Assembly: GCA_009911035.1 (NCBI GenBank)
Contig: QXWO01000028.1
Coordinates: forward strand, 1-64,000
DNA from: Lachnospiraceae bacterium
GTDB taxonomy: Bacteria; Bacillota; Clostridia; Lachnospirales; Lachnospiraceae
DNA: 64,000 bases
Direction of reading: 5' to 3'
In this document: one piece after another, positions 52,624 through 61,996 of the stretch
Numbering within the stretch: the stretch's first letter is position 1
Layout of the letters: each line of letters starts with the position of its first letter
The notes under the pieces: model-generated
Databases searched by the model: none
What the model was told of the DNA's origin: nothing
Seen by the model: the letters and a program-made list of their open reading frames with translations, nothing else
Position numbers and translations under genes: made by a program

Positions 52624-54045
52624 TCAGTTTGTATTCACTTCAGCAGCAAAAATTTTGCTGCATAATTCTGTATATTCATCGTATGAAATTTCAGCTCCAT
52701 TCAATGTATATTTTATTCCAGCTTCTGCATTATCTGGGTCAAATTCCTCACCGAAATTCATTTCTGCAGTTAAGTTATCAGCTCCTTCAAATTTTTCCAT
52801 ATGGTAAAATTCAAATCCTGCACTCGATCTGTTACTGTACATGATCCATACGGCTCCATTATAATAGGTATAAGAAAGAATACAAGCAGTGCCCTCTACT
52901 GCGGCAAATTCATATACCTTGTCATCACGCGCATCAAGGTATATTCCACCATAAGGCCCGTTAATAATTAGTTCATTTTCTCCATCATTGTCAAGATCGA
53001 CTTTCTCTCCAATAGAATATGTATCCCATTCCTCAGAATCCATATTTAAATCGCTAACAGAAAATGTCGATGCCGGATTTTCAGCGTCAACTGCGTCTGC
53101 CAATCCATTGATAAAGGAATCTAACAGTTCATCTGCCGCTGCTTCCGAACCAGTATCCGCAACATCCTGCATATTGCTTTCCTGCTGATTTACCGGGAAG
53201 TCATCTATGTTAGGAACATCTGAGGTTTTGTAAAATTTGTATTCACTTAATCCTGCAAAATCAAGCCATTCCTGACCAAAAATGGTTACCACTGCGATAT
53301 CCTCTTCCAATTTTATGACTCCATTCACCTCATTTCCACCAGGACCTGTTGCTGCAAATTCCAACCCTTCTTCCGTAATTTTTCCTGCACTATCATAAAA
53401 ACCCCAAAGCCTGAATAAATCTATCTGAATCTGATAAGTTTCATCATCATTTTTCTTTATTTCTAACGCCGGCTCGCTTACATCATAACTATTATATTCA
53501 CCCTCATACTCATATACGTCCGCCCTCACCTCTATTTTCTTTGTGGCATGATATAACAACTGAGCCTCTTCAAACCCTGATTCTCCATAATACACATTGA
53601 TTTCATCTGTACTATATTCTAAAACATAATAGCTAAAGTTAACTGTATCGTCAGAAAATACCTGTTCGGGGTACTTAACATATATCCGATTATTTTCTAT
53701 GGTTTCTATATTAGATGAATCAGCTAAAAAGCGATAGGAAGATTCAGATTCATAATCGGAAATATCATATCCATTGGATGATTTTTGAATTATCAACTTA
53801 CCGGTTCCATAATCCGATAAATATTCATATTCTCCTGTCAGGTTTTCCAATTCTTCCAAATCTGAACCGACTGAACCGACAATGTTATCATTCCGTGTTT
53901 TCTGAACTTCACCAGTGCTGCCGCCTGGTTCTGCAGAGCTGCTCATTTCATTCGTTTGAGCGTCTTCTGAATTCTTTGCCTGCCCACACGATGAAAGTGT
54001 TAATAGAGCCGCCCCCATTATCATTGCCATTACCGCTTTTTTCAT
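52624..54045 (-). CDS. Lipoprotein of unknown function, likely LytTR-regulated
   Basis: About 473 residues from the ATG at 54045 (GGAAA upstream); a 17-residue upstream extension is open. Signal peptide with lipobox LSSC, then a Ser/Glu/Thr-rich linker. The body is strand-rich and acidic, with two beta domains separated by a second low-complexity stretch (about 290-330). IGEKVDLDNDGENELIING resembles an FG-GAP/VCBS-like calcium-binding repeat. Extracellular, membrane-anchored. Its upstream region carries LytTR-type direct repeats beside the regulator gene, so it is probably the output of that system. No enzyme motif seen. Confidence 0.75.
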   Translation of the reverse strand: MKKAVMAMIMGAALLTLSSCGQAKNSEDAQTNEMSSSAEPGGSTGEVQKTRNDNIVGSVGSDLEELENLTGEYEYLSDYGTGKLIIQKSSNGYDISDYESESSYRFLADSSNIETIENNRIYVKYPEQVFSDDTVNFSYYVLEYSTDEINVYYGESGFEEAQLLYHATKKIEVRADVYEYEGEYNSYDVSEPALEIKKNDDETYQIQIDLFRLWGFYDSAGKITEEGLEFAATGPGGNEVNGVIKLEEDIAVVTIFGQEWLDFAGLSEYKFYKTSDVPNIDDFPVNQQESNMQDVADTGSEAAADELLDSFINGLADAVDAENPASTFSVSDLNMDSEEWDTYSIGEKVDLDNDGENELIINGPYGGIYLDARDDKVYEFAAVEGTACILSYTYYNGAVWIMYSNRSSAGFEFYHMEKFEGADNLTAEMNFGEEFDPDNAEAGIKYTLNGAEISYDEYTELCSKIFAAEVNTN

Positions 54046-54167
54046 TACTGATTTTCCATTTAAATGCCAACCCTTAAGTAAAATGCGTTGTACCACTTCT
54101 GTTATCCTCCTGTAATATGATTAACACTATATTTATATCACAGTGAGAAGGAATATAAAATACTCCC

Positions 54168-54202
54168 TGTATAAACAACACAGATTTTGCATAAACGACA
54201 CA
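54168..54202 (-). promoter_or_regulatory. LytTR-type direct repeats upstream of the lipoprotein gene
   Basis: On the minus strand TGTGTCGTTTATGCA (54202-54188) and TGTGTTGTTTATACA (54182-54168) match at 13 of 15 positions and start 20 bases apart, about two helical turns. This is the usual layout of LytTR-domain binding sites. A TATAAA (54132-54137) lies about 30 bases downstream without a good -35, which fits an activator-dependent promoter. Confidence 0.6.
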
Positions 54203-54206
54203 AAAA

Positions 54207-54911
54207 TCAATCATTAAACCACATTCTCCATTTAAAAAACTCCTTCTTAAACTCTTTACTGTGAATCCTTCCAATTACTACCTTTAATCCGTTGCAAAGC
54301 GTAACTTCATGGCTGTTTACCTTTTCAATATATTTTAAATTGACAATATATGACCGATGTAGCTGAAAAAAGCCAAACCGTGATAAGCTTCGTGCGGCTT
54401 CAGATATCTGTCCTTCACATAAATGTTCACTGCCATCCAGCATGAGATATCTTAGTTTTCTTCCATTTGTCTCAATAAGTAAAAGTTCATTCAGGCTTAT
54501 CTTTATATGAATCCCAGCGGTATCATTACAAGATACAATCCGATCCTGAATTTTAATTTTAAGGAAAAAATCAATCGCCTCATTGATCTCCTCTAAATGC
54601 TTTTTATCGATATATCTGAAAGCATTCACTCTATAACCTAATCTGGCTAACTCTGTGTGTGATGTTAAAAAACAAACTTTACATTTGTTTCCAAGATTCA
54701 TCAACTGTTCCGCTATTTCAAAACCATCTTCCCCTTCTGCAAGTTCAATATCCAAAAACAACAAATCTGCATCTGCACTTTTCATAAAATCTTTTCCACT
54801 CTTATAGGAATTAATTTGTGATGAAATATTTTTATCCCTACAATATTTTTCGATAATAGTCTGTATCTTATCTCTCCATACTGCTTCATCTTCTACAATA
54901 CCTATTTTCAT
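54207..54911 (-). CDS. LytTR-family response regulator
   Basis: 234 residues. Receiver domain with MKIGIVEDEAVWRDK, phospho-acceptor Asp in LLFLDIELAEGEDG and Lys in RYIDKKHLEE. The C-terminal LytTR domain (about 130-230) has ISLNELLLIETNGRKLRYLM and FFQLHRSYIVNLKYIEKV. Like AgrA or VirR it binds direct repeats; a candidate pair lies immediately downstream of its stop, ahead of the lipoprotein gene. Four-base overlap with the kinase gene. Confidence 0.92.
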   Translation of the reverse strand: MKIGIVEDEAVWRDKIQTIIEKYCRDKNISSQINSYKSGKDFMKSADADLLFLDIELAEGEDGFEIAEQLMNLGNKCKVCFLTSHTELARLGYRVNAFRYIDKKHLEEINEAIDFFLKIKIQDRIVSCNDTAGIHIKISLNELLLIETNGRKLRYLMLDGSEHLCEGQISEAARSLSRFGFFQLHRSYIVNLKYIEKVNSHEVTLCNGLKVVIGRIHSKEFKKEFFKWRMWFND

Positions 54912-56215
54912 TCCTTTTTCTCCTCTGCTTTGGCAGTTGGTATAGCAATACTGATTTGAAACAACACTTCTCTATTTTCCACTATAGATTCCATATAGCA
55001 TTCACCGTGATACTTTTCAACAGTTGCAACAATATTTTTCAGACCAAAACCATGATTTTCCTTATCCTTTTTAGATGACATAAAAAAGTCTGTTTTTGTA
55101 TTGATTCTTTTGGCCAGACTGTTACTAACAACAATAAAAATTTCTTCTTTATGTTCTACAAGTTCAACACATATTCTGGGAACATCTGCTTTTATCGATG
55201 CTTCAAAAGCATTTTGCAATATATTTCCCATCAATGTGGTAATATCAAACATCTCAAGAGGCATTTTTTCGGTCAGCTTTCCCCTAACAACAAACTCTAT
55301 ATTTTCCTTTACCGCCAAGTATAAATAATAATTAACAATAATATCGAGAAAACTATCTCCTGTATGAATCTTTAAATCAAACACATCCTGAATATTCCAG
55401 ATGGTATCTATGTACTCTTTGGCTTCTTCTGTCTTTTTTTCGTTTATTAACTCCCTGACAACACCAATATGATTTACCAAATCATGCTTAAAACGCCGTA
55501 CTGCTGCCGACTGCTGTAACTGATAATCGTACTGCTGCTTTTGCATATACATAAAAGACTGCAATTCCCTGTTCTGCCTGTCTGATAATATATTCTTAAT
55601 GGCAAGGCTAAGCGTAAGAAAAATGGAATAAAGCACCCCTGCTATGCTGATAAAAAATACTGCATAGGCATCTAAGCCATACATGGCGTGATTTTCGTTA
55701 AAGAAATAAAAAACATAATTATAGAACATCTGGAAAATACTGCCCTGTATTAAAAGTGCAAATTTATACTTGAATTTTATATCGCACAAATATACGTCAT
55801 TTTTTCTAAAGAGCCGCAAGTATATCAGAAGATACACCAAAAATGAGAGCAGATAGGCACTTTCCATCCACCATGTTATACCCGTGCCGTCAACTCCTCC
55901 GCCTATTAAAACAACCTGTATCAGCATGACACTGAACGTATCAATGATTCCCGTGAAATACATAAGGGCAACGCTTAGCATGAACAGATGGCACAATCTA
56001 TCTTCAAAAAATAAACATATGGAAAGTACGCTCCAAAATATATAAATAACCGGAGAGTTTATATCAAAGTATACGTTATAAGCCCCTGCAGATAACATAG
56101 ACAAAACCGATGCGCCAAGAAAAAACTTGTTTTTTCTTGGATTTAACCTGAACCCAAAATGAATTATAAAAAGATATATGAAATAATTTGATATATTGTC
56201 TACAATATAAATCAT
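54908..56215 (-). CDS. AgrC-like GHKL sensor kinase
   Basis: 435 residues. Six or so membrane helices occupy residues 1 to about 200. A dimerisation segment has RFKHDLVNHIGVVREL (phospho-His), followed by the GHKL ATPase with MGNILQNAFEASIKA (N-box) and HGFGLKNIVATVEKYHG. This type senses peptides or envelope signals and phosphorylates LytTR regulators. No agrB/agrD pair is next to it. Upstream lies the mobile-element scar. Confidence 0.9.
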   Translation of the reverse strand: MIYIVDNISNYFIYLFIIHFGFRLNPRKNKFFLGASVLSMLSAGAYNVYFDINSPVIYIFWSVLSICLFFEDRLCHLFMLSVALMYFTGIIDTFSVMLIQVVLIGGGVDGTGITWWMESAYLLSFLVYLLIYLRLFRKNDVYLCDIKFKYKFALLIQGSIFQMFYNYVFYFFNENHAMYGLDAYAVFFISIAGVLYSIFLTLSLAIKNILSDRQNRELQSFMYMQKQQYDYQLQQSAAVRRFKHDLVNHIGVVRELINEKKTEEAKEYIDTIWNIQDVFDLKIHTGDSFLDIIVNYYLYLAVKENIEFVVRGKLTEKMPLEMFDITTLMGNILQNAFEASIKADVPRICVELVEHKEEIFIVVSNSLAKRINTKTDFFMSSKKDKENHGFGLKNIVATVEKYHGECYMESIVENREVLFQISIAIPTAKAEEKKE

Positions 56216-56358
56216 GATAACCTCACTGCTGTTTCCTGATTATTCCGACTAAATCCCATTCCTGTTAAAGCTAGATCATCTACTGAATTATAGCATAGAA
56301 ATTTGTTCCTGCATAAAAGATAGACTACATTGGTTTTCTATTTGTCATTCTTTATTAT

Positions 56359-56565
56359 CGTGGCGGGAGTTTGTTACCCTGCATAATTACCCACTCTGCA
56401 ATTAACATCACGAGTGTTTTTGCAAACGTGGCAGGATTGACGGCGGAAAAGCGTATCATCTTCCAGTTGGTATTGTTTGCAATTACTATTGTCTATTCTT
56501 TTATTCTCACAAAGACACTCCCGAGAAACCAAATGATCAATAGAAATGATAAAGAGGAAAGATGA
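56359..56565 (+). pseudogene. C-terminal fragment of a CPBP-family membrane protease
   Basis: About 65 codons. SLLPCIITHSAINITSVFAN is the last conserved block of CPBP/Abi intramembrane proteases, including the HxxxN-type residues, followed by one more helix and a basic end. The larger N-terminal part with the EExxxR motif is absent upstream. It ends exactly where the recombinase remnant begins, so the two were probably joined by deletion. Confidence 0.6.
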
Positions 56566-56855
56566 TATGGATGGGTGCGCGTCCCCGATACCCACGAGGC
56601 AATCATCACCCACGAAACTTTTGAACGGGTGCAGGAACTCCTGAAATGTGAGAACTGCGTGAAAAGCTGTTGCAACTGAATGACATGGTGAAAGCAGTTT
56701 ACGTTCATATGCCGGACACTACAAACGGACATAGGGAACAGCAGATTGACATATCCCATGACCTTGTGGGAATACTCCCCGCGTCCCTGCTGAACGACTT
56801 ACAAAACAGGAAACGGCATAGCCAACGCTACGCCGTTTCCAAAAAACAAATCTAA
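56566..56855 (+). pseudogene. Remnant of a large serine recombinase
   Basis: The first part reads YGWVRVPDTHEAIITHETFERVQELL, the zinc-beta-ribbon-proximal block of transposon-type serine recombinases, and then stops. After a frame change near 56640 another frame reads ELREKLLQLNDMVKAVYVH and DTTNGHREQQIDI, the DUF4368-like tail. The N-terminal catalytic domain is missing and the middle is deleted. This marks the scar of a lost mobile element. Confidence 0.6.
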
Positions 56856-56950
56856 TACCGTCTTACGAGTATCTAACTTACAGCAGCAATTTGTTTTGGT
56901 AGAAGCAATCGAAAAATATAACTTCTTTGAAAACCGATTACTGATAATTC

Positions 56951-57358
56951 CTAAAACTTCTTTTTTATCCGAAGAATATTTTGTCCGTCCCTGTATTTAT
57001 ATGAAATGTCATCCATTGACTTTTTCACCATATAAATGCCCAACCCACCGACATCACGTTCCTCCACAGAGAGTGTGATGTCGGGATCAACTTTTGCAAG
57101 CGGGTCATATGGAATACCATTGTCGATAAATGTTATCACCACCTCAAGGGGATTGTCTGTAACTTCAACACGAACAGTCACTATGCCGATTTCTGGATTG
57201 TAGGCATAGTATGCGATATTGCCGAATAGTTCGTCTATCGCTATATGAACCTGCCTCTTTGTTTTCATCGGGCAGTCCCTTTGCTCAAGCTGCTCGTCTA
57301 TAAAAGCGGTAACGGTAACAATATTCTCTATTGTAGCGTCAATCGTAAGCTCTTTCAT
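56951..57358 (-). CDS. RsbW/SpoIIAB-like anti-sigma serine kinase
   Basis: 135 residues from the ATG at 57358 (GGAGG upstream; the longer frame to 57418 lacks support). GHKL motifs: IAIDELFGNIAYYAY (N-box), FIDNGIPYDPL (G1), VGGLGIYMVKKSMDD (G2). Such kinases phosphorylate a STAS partner and sequester a sigma factor or another protein. The STAS gene lies 110 bases upstream on the same strand, but no sigma gene is beside it. It may regulate the NRPS or an enzyme by partner switching. Confidence 0.88.
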   Translation of the reverse strand: MKELTIDATIENIVTVTAFIDEQLEQRDCPMKTKRQVHIAIDELFGNIAYYAYNPEIGIVTVRVEVTDNPLEVVITFIDNGIPYDPLAKVDPDITLSVEERDVGGLGIYMVKKSMDDISYKYRDGQNILRIKKKF

Positions 57359-57468
57359 ATCAATTCGCCTCCATTCTCGCCTTTTATTCAAGACAAAGCA
57401 TTGTATCACAGATACCATACTGCTTTAGCTTTCTTTGTGCTATGACCAAATTGAGTTTTGATATGAAA

Positions 57469-57786
57469 TTATTTTGTCTGTATATCAAAATTCTGGTCAA
57501 ATCCAGTAAGCTTAAATACCTCCATCACTTCGCTGCTTACATGGATTATGGAAAACTCTCCATTCATACTTTTAAGTTTCTTATATGCCAACACAACGAT
57601 ACGAAGCCCCGCCGATGCAATATATTCCAGTTTATCAAAATCAAGTATCAGGCTCTCTATATCAGAAAGCGCCTCAATTTCCCGGCCCAGCTCTGGTGCT
57701 GAATTTGTGTCCAGCCATCCCTCAACCGAGAGAATGGCTTTGTCATTTTCCATTGTTTTTGTAATCGTCACTTTTGTCTCCTCCAT
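57469..57786 (-). CDS. STAS-domain anti-anti-sigma factor (RsbV/SpoIIAA-like)
   Basis: 105 residues, a single STAS domain. The phosphorylatable Ser is in LEYIASAGLRIVV; DIESLILDFDKL is the preceding strand. Expected to be phosphorylated by the RsbW-like kinase encoded next. It begins 28 bases after the NRPS stop, with no terminator visible, so it is probably in the NRPS transcript. Confidence 0.9.
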   Translation of the reverse strand: MEETKVTITKTMENDKAILSVEGWLDTNSAPELGREIEALSDIESLILDFDKLEYIASAGLRIVVLAYKKLKSMNGEFSIIHVSSEVMEVFKLTGFDQNFDIQTK

Positions 57787-57814
57787 AAAAAATCAGCATA
57801 AGATTTTCATAGTA

Positions 57815-60800
57815 TTAGAGCGTATCTAAATTATCAAAAAAGTTCAGTCCCTCCAATGCTTCGATTGCCTTTGCAAGGTATCTGTTATCCGTTATATTCC
57901 ATTTGAATCCCAAACGGTAAAGCACTTCGGTTGTAAAGGCATTATCATAATCAATCGTGTAGAGTTCCTCCTCATCATGTGAAGTATAAGCGATAAGTCC
58001 CGATACCGCATCACTTGTTTCATGTTCTGCCGCATACGCATTGACCGTCTCAATGAATCGATCTCCAGGCATGATTTTAATGTCAAAGCCCCTCTCACGC
58101 ATTTCATATATCACATCACTCATAAAAATCCTGTGGTTGTTGCAGGCATGGAATACCGTAAACCTGCTGTCTGTTCCCGCAAGACAGAGCACTGCTGCCG
58201 CTGTTTCATCAATTGGTGAAAATTCAGCGCCTTCATTCATGCTATCCATTGGAAATGCGCCAACTGCAGCGTACCCGCGCAAGCTCCTTAGAAAACCATT
58301 CGTGATAAAGTTGATCTGGAACTCCCCATCTCTGTGGCGGCTCATTAGATTACCGACACGAATCACTTTCGCATCAAGACCTTCTGCGGCCGCTTCCAGC
58401 ACGGCACGTTCTGCAAGGAACTTCGTGCGTATATACTCATTGGCAATTCTCTGCCCAAAATACAGATCATTTTCAGCAAGTTTTTGATGCATCGGCGGCC
58501 TGCCATCCATACCCTCACCGCCTATTGATATGGTTGAAATCTGTACAAGCCTTCTATTTGCTGATGCGCAGAGATCTATCAGATATTTGACACCGGTTAC
58601 ATTGATCTTTTCTAACATCTCACCTGCTGCAAAATGTTTGACGCAGGCAGCACAGTTGATCAATGTGGTAAAAGGTACGTCTTTTAAGCTGTCTACCACT
58701 TTCTTGTCCGTTATGTCACTGTCTATGCAGATGATCCTGTTACCAAACAGTTCGGTATATGGCAAATCAAAATAATACATCAGCATATTCATCAGACGTC
58801 GGTCACTTGACTCATATCTGCCTTTGCGCACCATACAATATGCCTTGCCATCGTAATTGTCAAGAAATTCTTTTAACACGTGAATCCCCAGGAAACCTGT
58901 TGCACCTGTGATCAGGATATCACCTAACTCCTTTTTCTCCACACGGTCAGCATTTTGCCTGTTATTTGCAGCAATCAGCGTATCGATCGCATTGTAGGAA
59001 TAATTTGCAAATTCATCTGTATCATCCTTCTGCACCTCATCTCCATATACTGCCTTGGCAAGCGCGCGCACTGTAGGATATTTGAATATATCTGCATATA
59101 CCAGAGGAATCTTCTCATTCAGGCACATTACTGCAACCTTGGAAGCAGCAAGGGAGGTACCGCCAATCGCAAAGAAATCATCATCGATTCCTACCTTTTC
59201 CCGCCCTAATGCCTTTTCAAACAGCTTACACAGTTTTATCTGCGCTCCCGTCTGCGGTGCGGCATAATCGGTGCGTTCTTCCATAATGGCAGGCTCCGGC
59301 AAAGCACGCTTATCGATCTTTCCGCCAGGCGTAACAGGCATTTTGTCCAGATGTGTATAGAACGCAGGCACCATGTATTCCGGAAGCATTGGACTTAAAA
59401 ATGCTTTCCAATCCTCCTCTTTATACTCTGTTCCGGTATAATAAACCGCAATATATGTTACACCGCTCTGATCCACAGGGATTGCCGCCACCTCACCAAC
59501 GCCGTCACGCTTCAGGACTGCCCCCTCGATCTCGCCAAGTTCCACGCGGAATCCATTGATCTTAATCTGTGAGTCGATCCGCCCGATATATTCAATATTT
59601 CCGTCACCTTTCAGGCGTACCATATCGCCTGTATGATACAGCCTTCCCTCATCCTTGCATGTGGCAAAAGGATTTGGCACAAATACGGAGGCTGTTTTTT
59701 CCGGCAGATTATGGTAGCCTCTTGCCACCTGACGCCCTGCCAGGCAAAGCTCCCCTGGTGCCCCCACAGGTACACGCTTTAAGTTCTCATCTACGATGTA
59801 ACTCCTTACATTGAGCTGTGATTTGCCAATGGGAATCGTTTTATATTCCCTGTCAACCACAAACTCTGTGGACGAAACGGTATTTTCCGTCGGCCCATAG
59901 CCATTTACCATCATGTATTTCCTATCATAATAGCGCTTAAACTTTTCGCCTCCCAGGGTGAGAATCCTTAAAGCGCAATCCCCTGTCAGGGTTTCCGCCA
60001 CAAGCTCACCCATCTGCGTCGGCATGGTCGCTACCGTGATCGGTTCGTTTTCAAAGGTACGGCAGACAGCGACAGCATCCTTCCTGACACTTTCCGGGAA
60101 AATATAAAGGGAAGCTCCCACCGTCAAAGGCATAAACAGGTCATGTACCGAAGCGTCAAAGCAGAAAGAAGAAAATTCGCCATACATATCCTCCGGAATC
60201 GTCTTATGAAAGGTGACTGTATGCTCAATCAATGTCATAAGGTTGCGGTGCTCCAGCATAACGCCCTTTGGTTTTCCTGTGGAGCCGGAGGTGTAGATCA
60301 TATATGCCAGATTCTCCGGAAGCGGCGGTGTCAGGTCCGTCTTTCCTGTAAAGCCAAGTCCGTCTTTTTCTATCTCGTCAAGGTAAATCACATTCTTGTC
60401 ATACCCCTCTGTCAGTGATCCATATTTCCTCATAAGAAGAAGATTTTCACTGCCACTGTCAGAGAGCATATATTCAATTCTCTCCTGAGGATATTCCGGA
60501 TCAAGGGGCACATATGCGCCTCCCGCTTTCATAATTCCTACAAACGCCTCCACAAATTCCCTTGTTCTGCCGCATAAAATTCCGGCAACATTTTCCCGCC
60601 CAAAACCATTATTCTTCAGTTTATCAGCTATATACTCCGACACTGCATCAAGCTCTGCATATGTTATTGTACCGTTCTCATCTTTTACGGCAGTATTGTC
60701 CGGATATTTTGACACAGCTTCCCGGAACAGGTCGATAAAAGTCTTCCCCATATACTGCGGCGTATTTACCATCTTATCCTGTTCATCGAACAGAAGGCGT

Positions 60801-61996
60801 ATCTCTGACGGTTCCTTTCCATCGAGAAAAGCCCTTGTGGTAATTTCAAGGTTTTCTATCAGATACTCTGCCGTCTCCTTTTCAAACAAATCACTTCTGT
60901 ATTCCAGCTCATAGATGTATTCGCCGTTTTCAATGCTCATCATAAGCGATATCGGCTCCTTTGCCGCATTTAAGCCAAGGGGGATTTCTTCTGCATCCTC
61001 TCCACAGATTTTAGTAAATGCAAAATTCCCGCCCTGATACACAAACATCGTATCAGGCTTGATATGGAAATTACGGCTGATTTCCTGGAACGGATAAATA
61101 TCGTGATCCATCATTCCCATAAGCTGGTTTTTAATTGTCACAAAATAATCTTCCGTATTTTTCGTTGTATCACACACCACAGGCAATGTTTTTACAAACA
61201 TACCGATTGTATCAGAAAGACGCGAGTCATTTCTGCCATGATAGATGGTTGTAAATACACTTTTGGGGGTAAAATGGTATCTTGCCAGCGCTGCGCCAAA
61301 TATACCTGTGAAAAATACATTCTCTGTTATACCATATTTCCCACAGATTGCCTGCACAGCTTCCTTACTGATGACATCACTCTTTCTGCGCAAATTCCCA
61401 ATGCCCGGCGCCTCTCCATTTTTGTCAGGATAAAGACTGGTGTCCGAGCTGCAGTCTTTCAATACAGAGGCGTAAAATTCTTCCGCTTTTTTATACTTTT
61501 CTCCTTGGATTGCCCTTTCGTTGTCAAGTGCTGCATCATAGGCAGTATATGTCTCTGCCGTAAGCTTTTCGCCTTGATATGCCCTGTCGATATCCGACAA
61601 AATAACAGAAAGAGAGGTGCCGTCTGCAATCAGGTGATGCACATCAAGGAACAGATAACTTCCCTCATGTGTCCTATGTATCTCAAAACGGAACAGCGGC
61701 TCTTGAAACAGCGGAAATGGCCTTACCAGTTTTTCCCTGTCCATGCCGTCAATAATTTCAGTGGTGTATTCCAGATAATCATTCCTGCGCTGGCGTATTT
61801 CACCGTCCTCATCCATAAAAAGCTGTACTTTCAGGTATGGGTGCACTTCCACTGTCTGCTCTACTGCTTCTTTTAGCCGGATTAAGTCTATCCTGGGACT
61901 GAGCCGGAACAAATATGGAATATTATAAACCGTTGCTCCCATATTCGCCGTACAGTCTACAAAGATACCTGCCTGGGCGTTGGTAAGAGGATACAC
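57815..61996 (-). CDS. Nonribosomal peptide synthetase, C-A-T-reductase
   Basis: 1393 residues from a GTG at 61996 (GGGAG directly upstream). Condensation domain 1 to about 400 with VHHLIADGTS (HHxxxDG at 120-126). Adenylation domain about 415-905 with MIYTSGSTGKPKGVMLEH, NGYGPTEN and YHTGDMVRL. Carrier domain near 925-1000 with FFAIGGTSLAAS. Terminal thioester reductase from about 1040 with LITGATGFLGIHVL and YIRTKFLAE (Tyr/Lys pair). It should add one amino acid and release an aldehyde using NAD(P)H. It overlaps the upstream NRPS frame by 40 bases; the two may be one protein broken by a one-base change. Confidence 0.93.
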   Translation of the reverse strand: MYPLTNAQAGIFVDCTANMGATVYNIPYLFRLSPRIDLIRLKEAVEQTVEVHPYLKVQLFMDEDGEIRQRRNDYLEYTTEIIDGMDREKLVRPFPLFQEPLFRFEIHRTHEGSYLFLDVHHLIADGTSLSVILSDIDRAYQGEKLTAETYTAYDAALDNERAIQGEKYKKAEEFYASVLKDCSSDTSLYPDKNGEAPGIGNLRRKSDVISKEAVQAICGKYGITENVFFTGIFGAALARYHFTPKSVFTTIYHGRNDSRLSDTIGMFVKTLPVVCDTTKNTEDYFVTIKNQLMGMMDHDIYPFQEISRNFHIKPDTMFVYQGGNFAFTKICGEDAEEIPLGLNAAKEPISLMMSIENGEYIYELEYRSDLFEKETAEYLIENLEITTRAFLDGKEPSEIRLLFDEQDKMVNTPQYMGKTFIDLFREAVSKYPDNTAVKDENGTITYAELDAVSEYIADKLKNNGFGRENVAGILCGRTREFVEAFVGIMKAGGAYVPLDPEYPQERIEYMLSDSGSENLLLMRKYGSLTEGYDKNVIYLDEIEKDGLGFTGKTDLTPPLPENLAYMIYTSGSTGKPKGVMLEHRNLMTLIEHTVTFHKTIPEDMYGEFSSFCFDASVHDLFMPLTVGASLYIFPESVRKDAVAVCRTFENEPITVATMPTQMGELVAETLTGDCALRILTLGGEKFKRYYDRKYMMVNGYGPTENTVSSTEFVVDREYKTIPIGKSQLNVRSYIVDENLKRVPVGAPGELCLAGRQVARGYHNLPEKTASVFVPNPFATCKDEGRLYHTGDMVRLKGDGNIEYIGRIDSQIKINGFRVELGEIEGAVLKRDGVGEVAAIPVDQSGVTYIAVYYTGTEYKEEDWKAFLSPMLPEYMVPAFYTHLDKMPVTPGGKIDKRALPEPAIMEERTDYAAPQTGAQIKLCKLFEKALGREKVGIDDDFFAIGGTSLAASKVAVMCLNEKIPLVYADIFKYPTVRALAKAVYGDEVQKDDTDEFANYSYNAIDTLIAANNRQNADRVEKKELGDILITGATGFLGIHVLKEFLDNYDGKAYCMVRKGRYESSDRRLMNMLMYYFDLPYTELFGNRIICIDSDITDKKVVDSLKDVPFTTLINCAACVKHFAAGEMLEKINVTGVKYLIDLCASANRRLVQISTISIGGEGMDGRPPMHQKLAENDLYFGQRIANEYIRTKFLAERAVLEAAAEGLDAKVIRVGNLMSRHRDGEFQINFITNGFLRSLRGYAAVGAFPMDSMNEGAEFSPIDETAAAVLCLAGTDSRFTVFHACNNHRIFMSDVIYEMRERGFDIKIMPGDRFIETVNAYAAEHETSDAVSGLIAYTSHDEEELYTIDYDNAFTTEVLYRLGFKWNITDNRYLAKAIEALEGLNFFDNLDTL

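Noticed and set aside
61064-61876. Plus-strand frame of 270 codons opposite the NRPS condensation domain
   Set aside because: Antisense shadow of a clearly assigned NRPS domain.
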